From positions 1,118,936 through 1,182,935 of the forward strand of contig JAVLUZ010000169.1 of the NCBI GenBank assembly GCA_036768485.1: a DNA stretch of 64,000 nucleotides, in the 5' to 3' direction. This document shows, in pieces, positions 1 through 12,026 of the stretch (positions are counted from its first letter, which is position 1; each line of letters starts with the position of its first letter). Position numbers and translations under genes: made by a program. The stretch comes from Mermis nigrescens (Eukaryota > Nematoda > Enoplea > Mermithida > Mermithidae). The notes beneath the pieces are model-generated. The model saw only the letters and a list, made by a program, of their open reading frames with translations. It was not told the origin of the DNA and ran no database searches.

Positions 1-95
1 TAGTCATTTTTCATTTGCTTGCCCTTTGCATATATCTCTCTCTCGCTTATTTTTCTGGGGTATAATTGACCCAACTGACCTTCTAATCTCTACCA
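1..95 (+). repeat. Left arm of a 61-kb-spaced direct duplication, outer part
   Basis: The text here, with its run of TCTCTC and the phrase AATTGACCC, reappears at about 63340-63430. In the right arm it runs straight on into sequence that is found here only after 2231, because a 2.1 kb element interrupts this copy. No gene is visible in this part. Confidence 0.8.
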
Positions 96-2222
96 GGCGC
101 GGATCCAGGGGGCGGGGGGGCGGCCGCTTCCCCAAAACCCTTTTTGAAAATTTTTTGAGCAGCAGATATAAGTTGGAATGCGCCCAAAATTGAGCTAAAA
201 ACGCCAAAACTTCAAAAATTTTCGGCGCTTCGCACCAATTCCTCATTATTTTTCGTTTTAGTGTTCCAGCAATGTGTTTAAAGCAGTCAAAATATTCCAG
301 TGCTTCAGTGATTTAATGAACTATATTGTTTATCGGTTGAAACTCTAAACGCTTGTTGGACATCGTATTGAAGGTGTGTGCCATTTATCGGCAATTTTTC
401 GTTTCGTCTCGTTTTTCAGCTCAGAAGGCATTTCAAAGCAAGAATTTGTAATGGTTTGTTAGCATGAAAAGGCTGGTTAACTGTTTTTAGGCTGAGTTTA
501 GAATCATTATTCGGCCGATTTTGTGAAACTTTTAACGTTACATTTCAACATTTCATTTTACAAAATTTTTCGGGGCTCAGCCTTGGGTCCCGCTGGGAGC
601 GTTTGAGCGCGTCCCCCAGAAAGCGAGGGTAATTCTTGCACTTTTTTTCGTGTCCAAGGCGTAGTCGGGTAATGTAAATGTGTGACCTGACCTGACCAGT
701 GATTTTTCTGTACTCGGCAACGATTTTTCCCGATGTACAAAGACTTTTCGGGACCGTCTTTGTACATGTACAAAGATTTTTGGGAAGACATTGCAAAAAA
801 GCTCTGAAATTCGCTAAAATTTTCGACGCTTCGCGCCGAAATGAGTAATTGTGTGTTCTATTATATCTTTATAATGGCAGAAATTGCATTTCAAAAGTAA
901 AAATGTCAAATTTTTCGGCGCTTCGCGCCGTTTTAAGACAATTATCATTAATTTTTGCCCTCATAAACCCAGAAATTAGCTAAAATACACTACCAAAAGT
1001 TGAACAACTCTGTTTTTACCACACTAAAATCGCTACTGTACCATATTATAGCACCCTAAATTTGTGTGTACAAACTGTACAGAGATTTTTGAGAAGACAA
1101 AAACTATAAAAAAGGTGTTTAATTCCCATTGTCCCACATATCTTTAAATGGCAGAAATTGCATTTGGAAAGAGAAAATGCCAAAGTTTTCAGCGCTTCGC
1201 GCCATTTAAGACGAGTTTTAGTAATTTTTGGCGTCCGAAACCCAGAGATTAGCTAAAATACACTACCAAAGATCGAAAACCCTGTTTTACCACACTAAAA
1301 TCGCTACTGTTTTATATTATAGTACACAAAAATTTGCATGTACAAAATGTACAAAGACTTTTGGGGACCAGTGTATATACAAACGGACCTTGTACAAAAA
1401 AAACACTGGACCTGACTCTTTGGGCTGGGCAGGACCGCCCCGTCTCCGAAATGAAAAAGAAATTCTGTTTCTACCAAGGGTCCCCCGAAGGGAAGAATGG
1501 AAATCTAGTGAAGCACGTCTAAAACACCACTAAAATAGGTTTTTAGCGTTTTTTTGAGTTATGCAAACTCAGAATTATCCGGCGCTTCGCGTCAGATTTA
1601 TTGTTTATATATGGTTTTAACCTCTAAACGCTAAAAATCGATCGAATCTGAGTTAGACATAGAGAGCGTGTCAATGTCTTTCCAGCGCTGTGCGCTGTAT
1701 TCTTCGTTCTGCTATAGTTTTTGTTTTCTAGCTCACTCAAAACAGCTCAAATTTGAGTTAAGACATAGAGAACATAAAATTTTTCCGGCGCTTCGCCCCG
1801 GATATATTGTTTATCTATGTTTCTTGTCTTACAGCCCGCTCAAAACGCTCAAATTTGAGCTTGAATTGCAGAATTTGTCAATTTTTTCGGCGCTTCGCGC
1901 CGAATTTATTATCTGTTTAATCTTTCTCTGTACAGCACAATGATTAAATACAAAGACAGGAGATAAGAAATCACTCGTGAATTGCATTATGAGAAATTGG
2001 TTGTGCAGATAGCTCAAATGATCAATTTCCTGCATATCAATATTGAGTAAAGTGAAAAATTTTTGAAATTTCATTTTGAAATTTGCCTTCACGTTCGTTT
2101 AGAGCTCGCTGAGATACGCTCAAATCTGCCTTTATTTTTGCTTATCTCCTAATGGTTCTCGAGATATCTGACTTCAAATTTTCGGACCGCCCCCCAAAAA
2201 TTTTTTCCTGGATCCGCTAGTG
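94..2222 (+). mobile_element. hAT-type non-autonomous element with perfect 8 bp target duplication
   Basis: The element begins CAGGCGCGGATCCAGG and ends CCTGGATCCGCTAGTG, so the termini are imperfect inverted repeats sharing GCGGATCCAGG. It is flanked by ATCTCTAC at 86-93 and 2223-2230, an exact 8 bp duplication as hAT transposases make. The paralogous arm at 63421-63428 has a single ATTTCTAC and no insertion, which is a natural empty site. The interior has no transposase frame. It consists of a repeated unit of roughly 100 bp containing the self-complementary GGCGCTTCGCGCC, seen near 221, 826, 914, 1190, 1580, 1785 and 1887. Confidence 0.8.
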
Positions 2223-2230
2223 ATCTCTAC

Positions 2231-3000
2231 CCCTCTAGAATAATCTAGTTGGAAAACGCTTGACCGGTTATCAGAAAGTCCGGGTTTGGTTCACGGCTAG
2301 CCACGTTTTTCGCTATACATGGACACGCAAAATTGTAGCGCCATAATAAACCGGATGATGTGGATGTCATTGATACATTAATAAGGCCGTTGAGGATGAA
2401 ATAAATATGTGAAAATGCGATATTGATAAGCGGAAAAAATACAAGAATGGGTTTTAACATATGTATTAAAGTTTCATCATAAGCTCTTCTACTAATTATT
2501 AAAAAATATTGCGGGATAACACCTCATTTTAGAGACCGCAGAATGTGAATACGTTTTTTTCCAGTCCTAAATTTTATGATTGGGATATTTCAGTTCGAGA
2601 AGCAATGCGAATTTCCAGTAACAAAAGAAAACACTCTAAGATGATTTCATGCTCTACAATTTTTAATTTTCAAATGTTTTCACGCGTTTATGCTAAACTG
2701 CCGTCAGGCTTCAATACAAAACTATAAGAAATCGCTATCTGTAATTACGCTGCCCGAAGGCATAATATTATACACTCACTACAAGAACTGAATTAAATGT
2801 AAGTAAAAAATAAACAATGCAAATTAATTTTTATTGTCTATAATTTAAGAACTATAATTTCTTTAAAAGCAGTCCACGGAGTTTGGATCATAAATGCAAA
2901 CCAAAGCCAATCTGGGGGAGTCATCCGATCTGGAGGGATCAAAAAAGCTTTTCTGGGCTCAAATAATCTCATAAATCGATATAAATGCTAAATAGCTTTT
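2231..3000 (+). repeat. Left arm of the direct duplication, inner part
   Basis: This block matches about 63429-64000 over several hundred bases, including the phrases GATGATGTGGATGTCATTG and CACGCGTTTATGCTAA. About 168 bases at roughly 2483-2650 are absent from the right arm, with short microhomology (AGCT/CTAC) at the join. The duplication probably continues past the window end. Confidence 0.8.
2354..2404 (+). pseudogene. Possible remnant of a Ly6-like final exon
   Basis: A short frame here reads DDVDVIDTLIRPLRMK then stop. It resembles the tail of the final exon of the Ly6-like gene at 44 kb (NVDIMDEIRPLST then stop). Upstream the frame is broken by a stop, and the cysteine motif is not readable. 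It sits just before gene C, where an upstream neighbour in a tandem array would end. The match is short and could be chance. Confidence 0.25.
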
Positions 3001-3114
3001 AATCCACCTTATTATATATTTGCTGGTCAATTTCATGCACTTTTGAAGACTATTTTGAATTTTCATCCCATACTTGGCGTTCACTTTGCATCATTTTCTC
3101 CAAGAAATTTCCCA

Positions 3115-3440
3115 TATTGCTTCATTCTGAGGGTAAGACCATACACGCATAGCATGGGAATTCTGAGGGATGAAATCTCATCGTTTTTAACGATGCTCTA
3201 TCTTTCTAAGGCATAAAATATTAAAAATTTTGAAAAAATCAAAAAAAGTCGAACAAATTAAATCAAATAAGTCGAAACATGAGTACATGGCGCGAAGTGC
3301 CGAAAATTTTATACTTCTGATCAAACAGAGTGCTGAAAACGTTCAAAGAGGCACCTTTTCAATACTTTAGAAAATTTTTGGAAACTTTGGGAAAATCGCG
3401 AATTCTGGGGGTGGAGTAGAAATTTTTTCTGGAGTAATGA
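3115..3440 (+). mobile_element. MITE family 3 copy
   Basis: The copy starts near CATAGCATGGGAATTCTGAGGG and contains the family phrases for a TTTTTAACGATG stretch, TCTTTCTAAGGCATAAAA and a GCGAAGTGCCGAAAATTTT hairpin-like motif. It ends in a run matching GGGGGTGGAGTAG. Related copies lie near 8.9, 11.1, 21.9, 38.8, 43.3 and 47.9 kb. No coding capacity is seen. Confidence 0.6.
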
Positions 3441-3891
3441 AACCCCTGTAACCGCCCTCCGCCAAGATCATACATGCTCTAGACGCCTTAGCCTCCACAT
3501 GCATGTCTGGTTGGGACGTCCAAGTACATTTTATTTCAAACGCTAACACACTACCTATAATATCGTATATCCACAGCTTCAAAGTTTCACCAATGTATTT
3601 CAGGTCGCGTTGAGTCAGCTGCTTAAGCTTTATTTTACGAGCATTTTTCTGATTATGAAAATTTTTCGAAAAATAGAGGTAATTGACTTTAATAGCAGTT
3701 CGCATAATTTAGCTAATCGACTGCCGTTATGACTTATGAGCTTAATTTGAAAATACTTCCTTTTTCGAACCCATGACAGCTTTAAATATAAAATTGAATT
3801 ACAAGATAAAAATTGTGGTCCTAACGTTTTATCTGTTATAGAGCTACGATGACAGTGCAGAATGGCGTATGCAGATTAGTTTCGATGGTAT

Positions 3892-3899
3892 TATAAATA
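3892..3899 (+). promoter_or_regulatory. TATA box of Ly6-like gene C
   Basis: TATAAATA lies 78 bp before the ATG at 3970. Genes A and B have TATA boxes at 75 bp, so the placement is conserved across the family. Transcription would be expected to start about 30 bp downstream. Confidence 0.65.
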
Positions 3900-3969
3900 G
3901 TGCTCGCAAATGCGCTTTTCCGTATTTTACAGTTTGACTGTTCACTTTAAAGAAGCCTAGTATTTTGCG

Positions 3970-4077
3970 ATGTTCTCGCTTGTTTCCGCTTCCTATTTTT
4001 TGGCCTTTCAGGCAATTCTCGTATTTTTCACACTACCGCATCAATCGACTAGCTTAAAACCCTCCTGTTACCAAGGG
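3970..4077 (+). CDS. Ly6/three-finger-like secreted protein gene C, exon 1 (signal peptide)
   Basis: This exon opens with ATG and encodes a hydrophobic leader (MFSLVSASYFLAFQAILVFF) followed by a short mature start with the sequence SCYQG. The leader plus a first Cys-Tyr matches the first exons of genes A and B. The end is uncertain. A GT at 4078 and another at 4102 (after ACCAAG) both leave phase 0, which fits exon 2 at 8566; neither is a strong donor. With the first choice the whole protein would be about 143 residues. No other frame competes here. The Ly6 family assignment rests on exon 3 and the cysteine layout, not on a database match. Confidence 0.6.
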
Positions 4078-4980
4078 GTCACGCACCCTAGAATTACCAA
4101 GGTCTAGATCGAAAATCTAGTCATTGGGGAGATAAGAAATATGAATAAAAATACATATTTCTGGTAGCCAAGAGCATGAGAATTTCAAAAATGTCATTAA
4201 GTTTGCACAAAACTGAAGACCAATTGAAAAAACCGTATTTGAACATTCAAAAATGTGTAAGAAATTCGATCTGCGACACGCGTAACACATGTTATAAAAT
4301 CATGGAATCAAGCTTTTCTGATATAATATAGGTCAATACGTTTTCTTTTGCTCAATAAAACATGTGTTGCAGTAAAAAAAGAGGGTACTGAGAAGCTTGC
4401 CACATAAAAATTTATGGCCTTACAGTAAACTGCAAAAAACAGGCAACTAGATCACGAATCTAGAGCTCGGTAAAAGTAGGGTTAGTATGCTACAACGACT
4501 TGCACGGTGTAAGTACTGAAGATTTAGAAAGGAAGTAAAAAGGGCAAAAAATTTTTATTGATTTCTTAAATAAATCAATCAATCAATCCGACTTAAGAAT
4601 ATTATAACGCCTATTTTAAACGTTTCTCGATCGATAAACCGCACGAGCCCTGATATTAGCTGTTCGCTCGACCAAATAGCATCAATAAATCGTAATAAAG
4701 GTTGCTCAGAAAAAAGCAAATTTCAATCATGCTTATTGCTGCTTTAGATATATTGCAAAACATCAAACACATTTTGAAAGCAAAAATATAGGACAACAAA
4801 ATTGCGAAGTTTTATTGAGTTAGCTCCCTTATTAAGTATCTGGCTTATACTGTTGTAAAGATCACTTTTAAGAAACTTACAACAAGGAAGTTATTAAATA
4901 TCCCAGAAAGAGTAGATCAATTCCTCATTATTACTTTCTCTGTTTAACTTATAGCAATGCGCTATACGAAAGTATCGTTT

Positions 4981-5645
4981 ACTAGCAAAGTAAAATGCTC
5001 CGATGGAACAAAAACGACGGATATACTTGGAATTGTGGATTATTAAGGATGTAAAAGGCGGGGACTAGGAAAAAATCACACATTCTCTGAGCAACGCAAA
5101 AATCGAAGTATATTCTGCGGCCTGCAGATTAAAATAAACTATTGAACTAAAAAACGATTGAAAAAGCAGCCTAGTCAGCTATGCAGTAGCTAGAATCCTC
5201 TATCGCTCGACACCGCATATCTATGAAAAACAATAGGTAAAAAAATAAGTACACTATGCTCGCAACGATAATCTGCACTAATCAATTGACGTCAGCTTCG
5301 CTTGCTATAATGCTCATGATAATAACAGAAAACACCAGTTAGTTTTCTATCAATCACGAGCGGAAGCAAATCAGCGTTGCAACGTGCAAGCATTTTTAGA
5401 TCATGTTCTCATAATCTCATATGAAGCATGAAAATTATTCAAATCAGGTTACACTACTTTAGAGGCCGCAGAATATATTTCGATTTTTCGCTTTGCGTAG
5501 AGAAAGTCTGATTTTTAGCAGATTTTGCGCCTTAAGTCATAAACATAAATAGCTTTTCCTAGTCCTCGCTATTTACATTTTTAGTAATCCACAATTCCAT
5601 GTAAATTCGTCGCTTTTGTCCCATCGGAGCATTTTTCTTCTCTAG
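4981..5645. mobile_element. Foldback (inverted-repeat) element
   Basis: Two arms at about 4981-5131 and 5462-5645 are inverted copies of each other, separated by about 330 bp. Shared text includes AATGCTCCGATGG, GGAATTGTGGATTA and ATTCTGCGGCCT. Single-arm relatives occur near 25450-25680, 60715-60900 and 61665-61720. There is no open frame of note. Confidence 0.7.
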
Positions 5646-5814
5646 CACCCTAATTTTAATTAGCATGATTGTGGTAAAACAGTCATTAAATACACTGTAA
5701 GATGCCACAATAATGACATCAGTTTAAGAACGTCGAAAACAATATTGTTTTGGTCATCAGAATTACCTTTTTTGAACAAGACAACTTATTGAAACGAAAC
5801 ATAGGTTTTCATCA

Positions 5815-6345
5815 TGAACTTTACGCAACTTTTGGGTGTGAATAAAACGTACGCTCAGATTCGTAATCCTGATATTACATGGAAGATTCGAAAAAATGAG
5901 CTTCTGCAACGCTCTAAAACTAAATTTAATTTTCAGTGTAAACTTTACATATCAACTGGGTGTGATGAAAGATATAGTCAGATTCGTAATCCTGACCTTA
6001 TGGAACAATTTTGGAAAATTCACTTTCTGCAACGCTTTGGAAGTAAAATAAATTGGTAGTGTAAACTACACATAAACAATGAATGAATAGTTTACAAAGT
6101 ACTGGGCGTAGAGAAAACTGACAGTCAGATTCGTAGATCTGGCGTTGCGTTAAACATTTAAAAAATTCCACAAGGCTCTAGAACAAGAGTTAATTTTTCA
6201 GTGTAAATTGTACCAACCAACAGAGTATGAAGATTTTAGTCGGATTCTTAAATGTGATATTACTCTAGAAGCGACTGTTCTGTAGGTAATAGTTTTGAAA
6301 AATGAGCTTGTTAAGCGAGAGTTGTAAACCAAGAGAAACTTAAAG
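5815..6345 (+). repeat. Satellite S1: about 130-bp tandem unit
   Basis: At least three consecutive units carry GTGTAAACTTTACA, CAGATTCGTAATCCTGA and CTGCAACGCTCT in the same order. The same unit recurs at about 21125-21700 (inverted), 26840-27105 and 61790-62300. The short open frames across it are by-products of the repeat. Confidence 0.7.
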
Positions 6346-8565
6346 TTTAAACATACCATGAAATTATGAAGAGAATTATAAAAGATTTTAAACTATAAGA
6401 AAATGAAAAAGGTGGGATTTTAGTAAATTAAAACAAATTTAGAGGATATGATGAAACATTATTGTTGAGAATAGGACGATCACGTGCTATGTATAATGAC
6501 TCCTTGATTAAAAGATCAAAAGAGTTGGATGCTCGACTAATAACCTTGAAGCAATCTGATGTAATTAAATGATTGCTATTTGAGATATGTTTGTGAATAG
6601 CAGATAAGCTATCACCCTGAATATTACTCTGATTTAATGATTAACATAAGGAAAAATTTAGTCTCTGCAATAGCCTGAAGACAAATATATATTAGATTTA
6701 AAAAACTTTACACAAGTGTGAGTGTAAACAAATGCGCTTAACTGGCGTATCACGTCTGATTCCTGCTATATTTTTAGACTTGAGATCATGTCTAGACTCA
6801 TAAATGGAGAAGTTGGCACAAAAAAAACAAGACAGAAACACGCTCAATGCTCGCAATTTTTGACTTTGAATTCCTTAAAAATGCTTTAATATTGATGAGA
6901 ATAAAGACGATGTGCCGTGGCATGTACCCCTTAAAATTGCTTTATTTCCAATCAATCTCACCCATCTCGACTTCTAAACGGAGGAAGTTGCGGAAAAAAA
7001 CGAACGAAAAAATTTTTCCTACCATCCAGAGCATTGTAAAAATTAAAAATCTGAACCTAACTCACCATTGAGTGTGAAGAGATTCAGTTCGAGCCAGTTT
7101 ATAGTCTTTAAATTGTAGTACGTTCATAAGAAGGAAACTTTCGCTCCGCAAAATATCTGAGATATTCACTAATCAAAATAGTGAAAAAAACGTATTTTTT
7201 CACCCATTTTACACCCCTGATTTCGATCTTTACACTCTCATGAATAACTCAATATTGCATTTTAAAACGGACTCTGCTGCGGCATGCAGCCTTCAAGGGG
7301 TAAATGGTACTTTATTTATATTTCATCGACTTTATTTCGACTTATAAGCTAAATAGTTGTCAGAGGAATCTTAGATATAATGCGTTTTCACACACCCACT
7401 AAAGTTTAAAGTTTAAACCCCTAGACTTAAATTTGTATTGAGTTTACAAAAGTTTGCTGATATGCTGAATGTAGCTCTTGAGTCGTAGTACATTTTGTGC
7501 TAGGACAAATTTCTCGGGACTCATAAATGGAGATGATGGCAGACCAAATAAAGGTCGAAATGTGCCTTATCACCCTCAGATTCTTTACATTCTCTACACT
7601 GCCACTCTAGAATTGAGTCACTTTTCGAAAAAATAAAATTGTGCCATCAAGCTTAATGAATTGTCGACGTTTAAAAAAACTAGGCGACACAGTAAGAAAA
7701 CTGAGTTTGATAAGTTGTGTCGCTGACCAAAAATTTAAAAAATCATATGTCATAACATTACAGTGAAACTTTACACGCGTTTACACACTGTATAGAAGTG
7801 TAAAACAAAATAAAAAAATGGCGGTTTCGAATTTTTTAATTTTCCATCTTCTGAAAAACCGCTCAATACAGAAATGTCTCGTTATAGCTGTAGGGGTGGT
7901 CACTTTTTAAGGCGGTTCAGTATATTGTAGGTACGCGCTAACGCGCTACCTAAGATTAAAAAAGTCCTCGGTACAAAACCTTCTCTAATGGTTTTTGATT
8001 ACTAGACTTCGATTAGAGTGTGACGCATTTCTGCATAGCCAACTTTTAATTGCATACACACACAATTAAAGTGTACTATGCCAAGAAACTCACAAAACCA
8101 AACTAAAACGAATGAATACTGAAACTAAGAACCTTAAACAATAGTGTGAATAGGCTTTAGCGGCTATTCTAAAGGAAGAAGGCTTATATTGACCTTCCAA
8201 GCAGAGATTCACTGAATAAAATTCCCACTAACTAACTTTTTTGTTGTCAAAAAACTGAATCACAAGGTAACTCAATGAAACTTAACGATTTATTGCCTCG
8301 TTTAATATTTGTGATTTTAAAAAATTCACAGTTTTAAAATATGTTCAATGAAGCAAGAGTTATGATTAAAACATCAAGTAGGTAGCCTTTTTTGGGGCCA
8401 CTCATTTAATGCTTACATATGTACATACATATATGCACGCTGTGATTATTCCTTTGTAGAAAATTTCGAAATCTCAAATCTGAATTTGAATTTAATTTAA
8501 TATATATTAAATTTTCGATCGAGTCGACTGATCTGCTTCAATAGGTTCTGCTAACAACATTTTAG

Positions 8566-8748
8566 GGAACGAAGGAAGAAAACTGTTCGGATTGCCGCTA
8601 TTGCGTTTTTTCAACCAATAAAAGGTTGGGCAACGTTCATATGTTTAGCTTAAACGATAATATGGAAAACTTGACCGAGTACGACACCATATTCGAACCC
8701 AATAGATTAAGGCCCGAGGTCCGTGCTTTGAGTGTCTGCATTCTAGAG
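8566..8748 (+). CDS. Ly6-like gene C, exon 2
   Basis: The exon is bounded by TTTTAG before and GTAATC after. It is 183 bp, 61 codons in phase 0. It encodes ENCSDCRYCVFS, then ENLTEYDTIFEP and finally ALSVCILE. The same skeleton (CxDCRYC, EN-T-YD-IF, LS-C-LE) is found at 41830 and 53557. ENLT is a possible N-glycosylation site. These cysteines supply the middle of the cysteine-rich fold. Confidence 0.8.
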
Positions 8749-8869
8749 GTAATCCTGAGCCTCTATTTCAGACTTAAATTCTTTTCTATTAAATAATAAA
8801 TGCAGCAAATGATCGTTTAGTAGCAAGCAAACATTTTCCGTGGAGAGGGGTTTGTCTCCCACCCCTCCA

Positions 8870-9200
8870 GATTGGCTGCTGACGCCCCTCTATCCTCAGC
8901 AAAATGGCGGCTTACCCCTCCACGATTGTCGATTTGCCGGGAAAATCGTCGCGCGTTTGCTTTGATGAGGGATTTTAGCTGTATTTTGGCACAAAAGTGC
9001 TAAATATTCGGTGCTTTGCGCCGCATACTTATTTCTGACTATATTTTGTGGAATATTTTTGCTAAATTCTTCAAAATGTTCTATGTTTTTATGTTTTAGA
9101 AAGAATGAGCACCGTCTGAAACGTTGAAAAACAATGCATATCACGTGTAATCGTGGTTTTTAACCCCAAAAGGCACTTTTAAAAACTTTTCGACACTGAC
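8870..9200 (-). mobile_element. MITE family 3 copy, inverted
   Basis: Read on the minus strand this follows the same order as the copies at 38.8 and 43.3 kb: a TTTAGAAAGAAT-like core complement, then a GGCGCAAAGCACCG hairpin motif, then a GC-rich end near CCATTTTGCTGAGG. There is no coding capacity. Confidence 0.55.
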
Positions 9201-9404
9201 ACTCAGAATTTTATGTAACATAACCTGTCTTAGGAGAGTCAGCTAAAGAGAGCTCATGCTAAGATTGCCTGAAAAATTGGTGTTAAAGCAATAAAACTGT
9301 GAGCATGTTTTTAGCGTTAAAAAAGTTGTGCTTATTTTTCAATTTTTGGCTTTAATTTCGTCTAATTTTACCCTGATATTTTCCCTTTTGTGAATCAGAC
9401 ATCC

Positions 9405-9665
9405 ATGTGGGGGTTTGTGGGGGTCTAGACTAAGCAGAATGAAAAAATGAAAAATTTGCCTGGGAAATGAGGCAAAATGAAGGTCGTAATGAATAAAAAT
9501 TAAAAATTTTATGCATAATGCTAAAAATTGATTAAAAACTGAGTAATAACGTAGTTTTATTGCTATGTAAGCGCTTATACCTGTTTATGAGGTCATTTTA
9601 GTAAGAAGAACTCAATTTTCCTTCCCCAGATCTGGCTGACACCCCCTCCCCACCCAGATTGCCAT
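9405..9665 (+). mobile_element. MITE family 5 copy
   Basis: It begins near GGGGGTCTAGACTAAG, has a central AT-rich part with TTTATTGC and GAGGTCATTTTAG, and ends in pyrimidine-rich CCCAGATTGCCATGCTG. Related copies lie at about 54705-54990 and 59225-59505. Confidence 0.55.
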
Positions 9666-10209
9666 GCTGTCTATCTATGAACCGAACACCCCAGCTGCTT
9701 CTCTATGCAAGCCTGCTTGTAGCTACCCAAAGTCTTTTCTTACAGAATCGCCCAATTTTTTATTCTAGATGATGTAGACCCCGAAAATTCTTATTTGCAT
9801 GTCAATATATAACCCTCTCAAAAAATCCATTCATCTATCAATATTCTTCTTTTGCTACAACATTAACTTTTTTCCGACCTATTTGTAACAGAATAATTCA
9901 TAAATATTACGATTTTTAATGATGGTGTTCAAAAACTCGAGAATTCCGGTGAATACTGACTTCCGCTTATTAATATTGCTAAAGAGGCTAACAAATGTGC
10001 AGGCTCAAAAATCATAACAACAAATTGTTGATAAGTAAACGGAGCAAAGTGAATCTGTACAAACTATCGAAAACTAAAAGGAAGAAAGAAAACAGAAGAA
10101 AATTTTTTTCGTCAGAATTTATTGATTTAAATATGATGGATCCTGGTATTTCATACTAAACGACAATTTTGTGTACTTCATTGCAAATGGTTCAAATTAT
10201 TTTTTTCAG

Positions 10210-10350
10210 CAAATCATTTATCCTGCCCGTACTTCGTATATGTTTCGGTGTGTATGCAAGCATGACTCGTGCAACAAGGGTCAAAATTTGCCTGGATTAT
10301 CTACAAAATGCGAAGAATGCAGCCGAATAAGGCCGATTGTGATACTTTAG
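10210..10350 (+). CDS. Ly6-like gene C, exon 3 (C-terminal)
   Basis: The exon follows TTTTTTCAG and ends at TAG. It encodes 46 residues with FRCVCKHDSCNKG, which fits the Ly6/three-finger ending (C-x-C-N/K-x-D-x-C-N). Compared with genes A and B it has two extra cysteines (KCEEC) and a shorter tail. There is no hydrophobic C-terminal segment, so secretion is more likely than a GPI anchor. A possible AATAAA lies at 10446. Confidence 0.8.
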   Translation, partial: QIIYPARTSYMFRCVCKHDSCNKGQNLPGLSTKCEECSRIRPIVIL

Positions 10351-11004
10351 TGTTTTAATTAAGGTTATTTAAGTAAATTTATTTAAATCGGTTAAATGAT
10401 TGGTTTTTTCGATTTCTGAGAATTTCTACTTTACCGAGCTAACTAAATAAAATTAGTGAAGTCATTGCCTGTGGACTACGTAAACATGATCTGCACACTC
10501 GACAAATGAAAAACTGACATTCTTTTTGTTTTTCATTACACGTTTGAATAATAACCGCTTCATAAAAACTAGGATTTGTCAGTACAAAATGGTTTTATCA
10601 TTCGAAGCAAAAAGTAATAGCAACCAAAATTCTGATTTTAATCCTAAAACATTCATGTACGCGATTCAACTTTTGCTAACACAGACAAAATAATAATAAA
10701 AAAATGCGAACAATAACGATAGGTTCGAAAAAATGTCCCTCCATTTTGTCCAAAATCATCATGTTTCAAAACGACACTCGCTTATGGTCCTAAATATGAA
10801 TTCGTAGACCAAAAATATATATACCAAAGCCGCACGGCCAGCGTAACAGTTTGAAAGTTGTCAAACCGGTTTTTTCTTATGGACTTAGAAATTGCTGTAA
10901 GTGCCTAAATTTATATTCGTTAATATATTTTAAAAACAAAAAGTCATAATTTTTTGTTTTTAACCACCTTGCCTTATCTATAACATTAATTTTGAGTTTC
11001 TTTG

Positions 11005-11019
11005 TGCGTGTGTGCGTGC

Positions 11020-11058
<39 letters not shown>

Positions 11059-11065
11059 TGTGTGG
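11005..11065 (+). repeat. (TG)n microsatellite
   Basis: An almost pure TG/TGCG dinucleotide run. Confidence 0.9.
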
Positions 11066-11109
11066 AAAAAGTTTTCATTTAATATTATAGGTACTGATAC
11101 TCATGTTTT

Positions 11110-11500
11110 AACCAGTATACATTCACAGCATGCGGAATTCTGGGGGAGGGGATTATAAAGTGCCTTTTTTGGGTCCAAAAATGGCAAATACGCGTCAAAA
11201 AGATCGGTTTTCAGCGTTTTAAATGATGTTTTACTTTTCTAGAGCACAAGAACAAAAAAATTTCAAAAGAATCAAAAAACATTGGAACAAAGTGGACAAA
11301 ATATTGTCAAAAGATGAGTATAATATCGCGAAGCACCGAAAATTTGGCACTTTGAACAAATAGATAGCTATAAACGCTTGAAAAAAGCATTCGCTACAAA
11401 TTTTCAAAAATTTTTGAGATCTTTCAATCTCTGAACATTGGTTAAAAAATTTGTACGGTTGGGTAAAAATTTTTTTTGGGGAGGGGTCAAATTCATACCC
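11110..11500 (+). mobile_element. MITE family 3 copy beside the Polinton
   Basis: It starts near CAGCATGCGGAATTCTGGGG, passes GCGCCTT-like and TTCTAGAGCACAAG core text and a GCGAAGCACCGAAAATTTGG motif. Its right end fades into sequence just outside the Polinton target duplication. Confidence 0.5.
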
Positions 11501-11587
11501 CTAAGATTATCTTTTTCATTTTGTTTCGCCATTGTCGTAGGGCGAATCTTTAATGTCACCGAACCCCCTTTGAATGCGCTCTTGACT

Positions 11588-11593
11588 GGCGTA
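11588..11593 (+). repeat. Left target-site duplication of the Polinton (GGCGTA)
   Basis: GGCGTA here pairs with GGTGTA at 20408-20413, five of six bases. Six-base duplications are the hallmark of Polinton/Maverick integrase. Confidence 0.7.
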
Positions 11594-11869
11594 AGTAGTA
11601 ATGGCCGTCAGTCTGGGGGCAACGTTGTAGGATAGCCCATGTTATAACATAGGCGATGACGCAAAAATCTGCTCCCTGAGTTGAGCTGAGGGAGCAACGT
11701 TGATAGTATATAGTGCTTTGGACGGGAAAGGAAGGGTGTGTAAGGGGAGGGGGCTCCCACCGCGTCGCCTGTTATAGCATGGTCTATCTTGCAGTGTTGT
11801 TCCTCAGTGTTGCATGGTCGATCTAGGGGTACCAGCTGGTGTGCCAAAAAATGCTAAAATGGCATAAAA

Positions 11870-12026
11870 CAGGCACGTGGCTGGCCGTCCTATTTTGGGG
11901 GACCACCACTGATTTGGGAGGACTATGCCCAAAAAGACCAAAAATGGCACGAAACAACGTTTAAAAAGTCCGATTTTTCTGAGTTTTGGGGGGTCAGGAC
12001 CCCATTTCCCCAGATCTACGTGCCTG
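11870..12026 (+). mobile_element. MITE family 2 copy (hAT-type) in left Polinton arm
   Basis: The ends are CAGGCACGTGG and CTACGTGCCTG. Flanks read CATAAAA on both sides, so the target duplication is 7-8 bp. The mirror copy is at 19988-20136. Confidence 0.75.

Larger units (their letters stand above)
4102..8565 (+). other. Intron 1 of gene C, repeat-filled
   Basis: This interval holds no convincing coding exon. It contains a foldback element (about 4981-5645), a tandem satellite (about 5815-6345), AT-rich sequence and a low-complexity AATC run near 4575. Confidence 0.5.
8749..10209 (+). other. Intron 2 of gene C with two MITEs
   Basis: It contains an inverted MITE family 3 copy (about 8870-9200) and a MITE family 5 copy (about 9405-9665). 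No other exon is visible. Confidence 0.5.
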
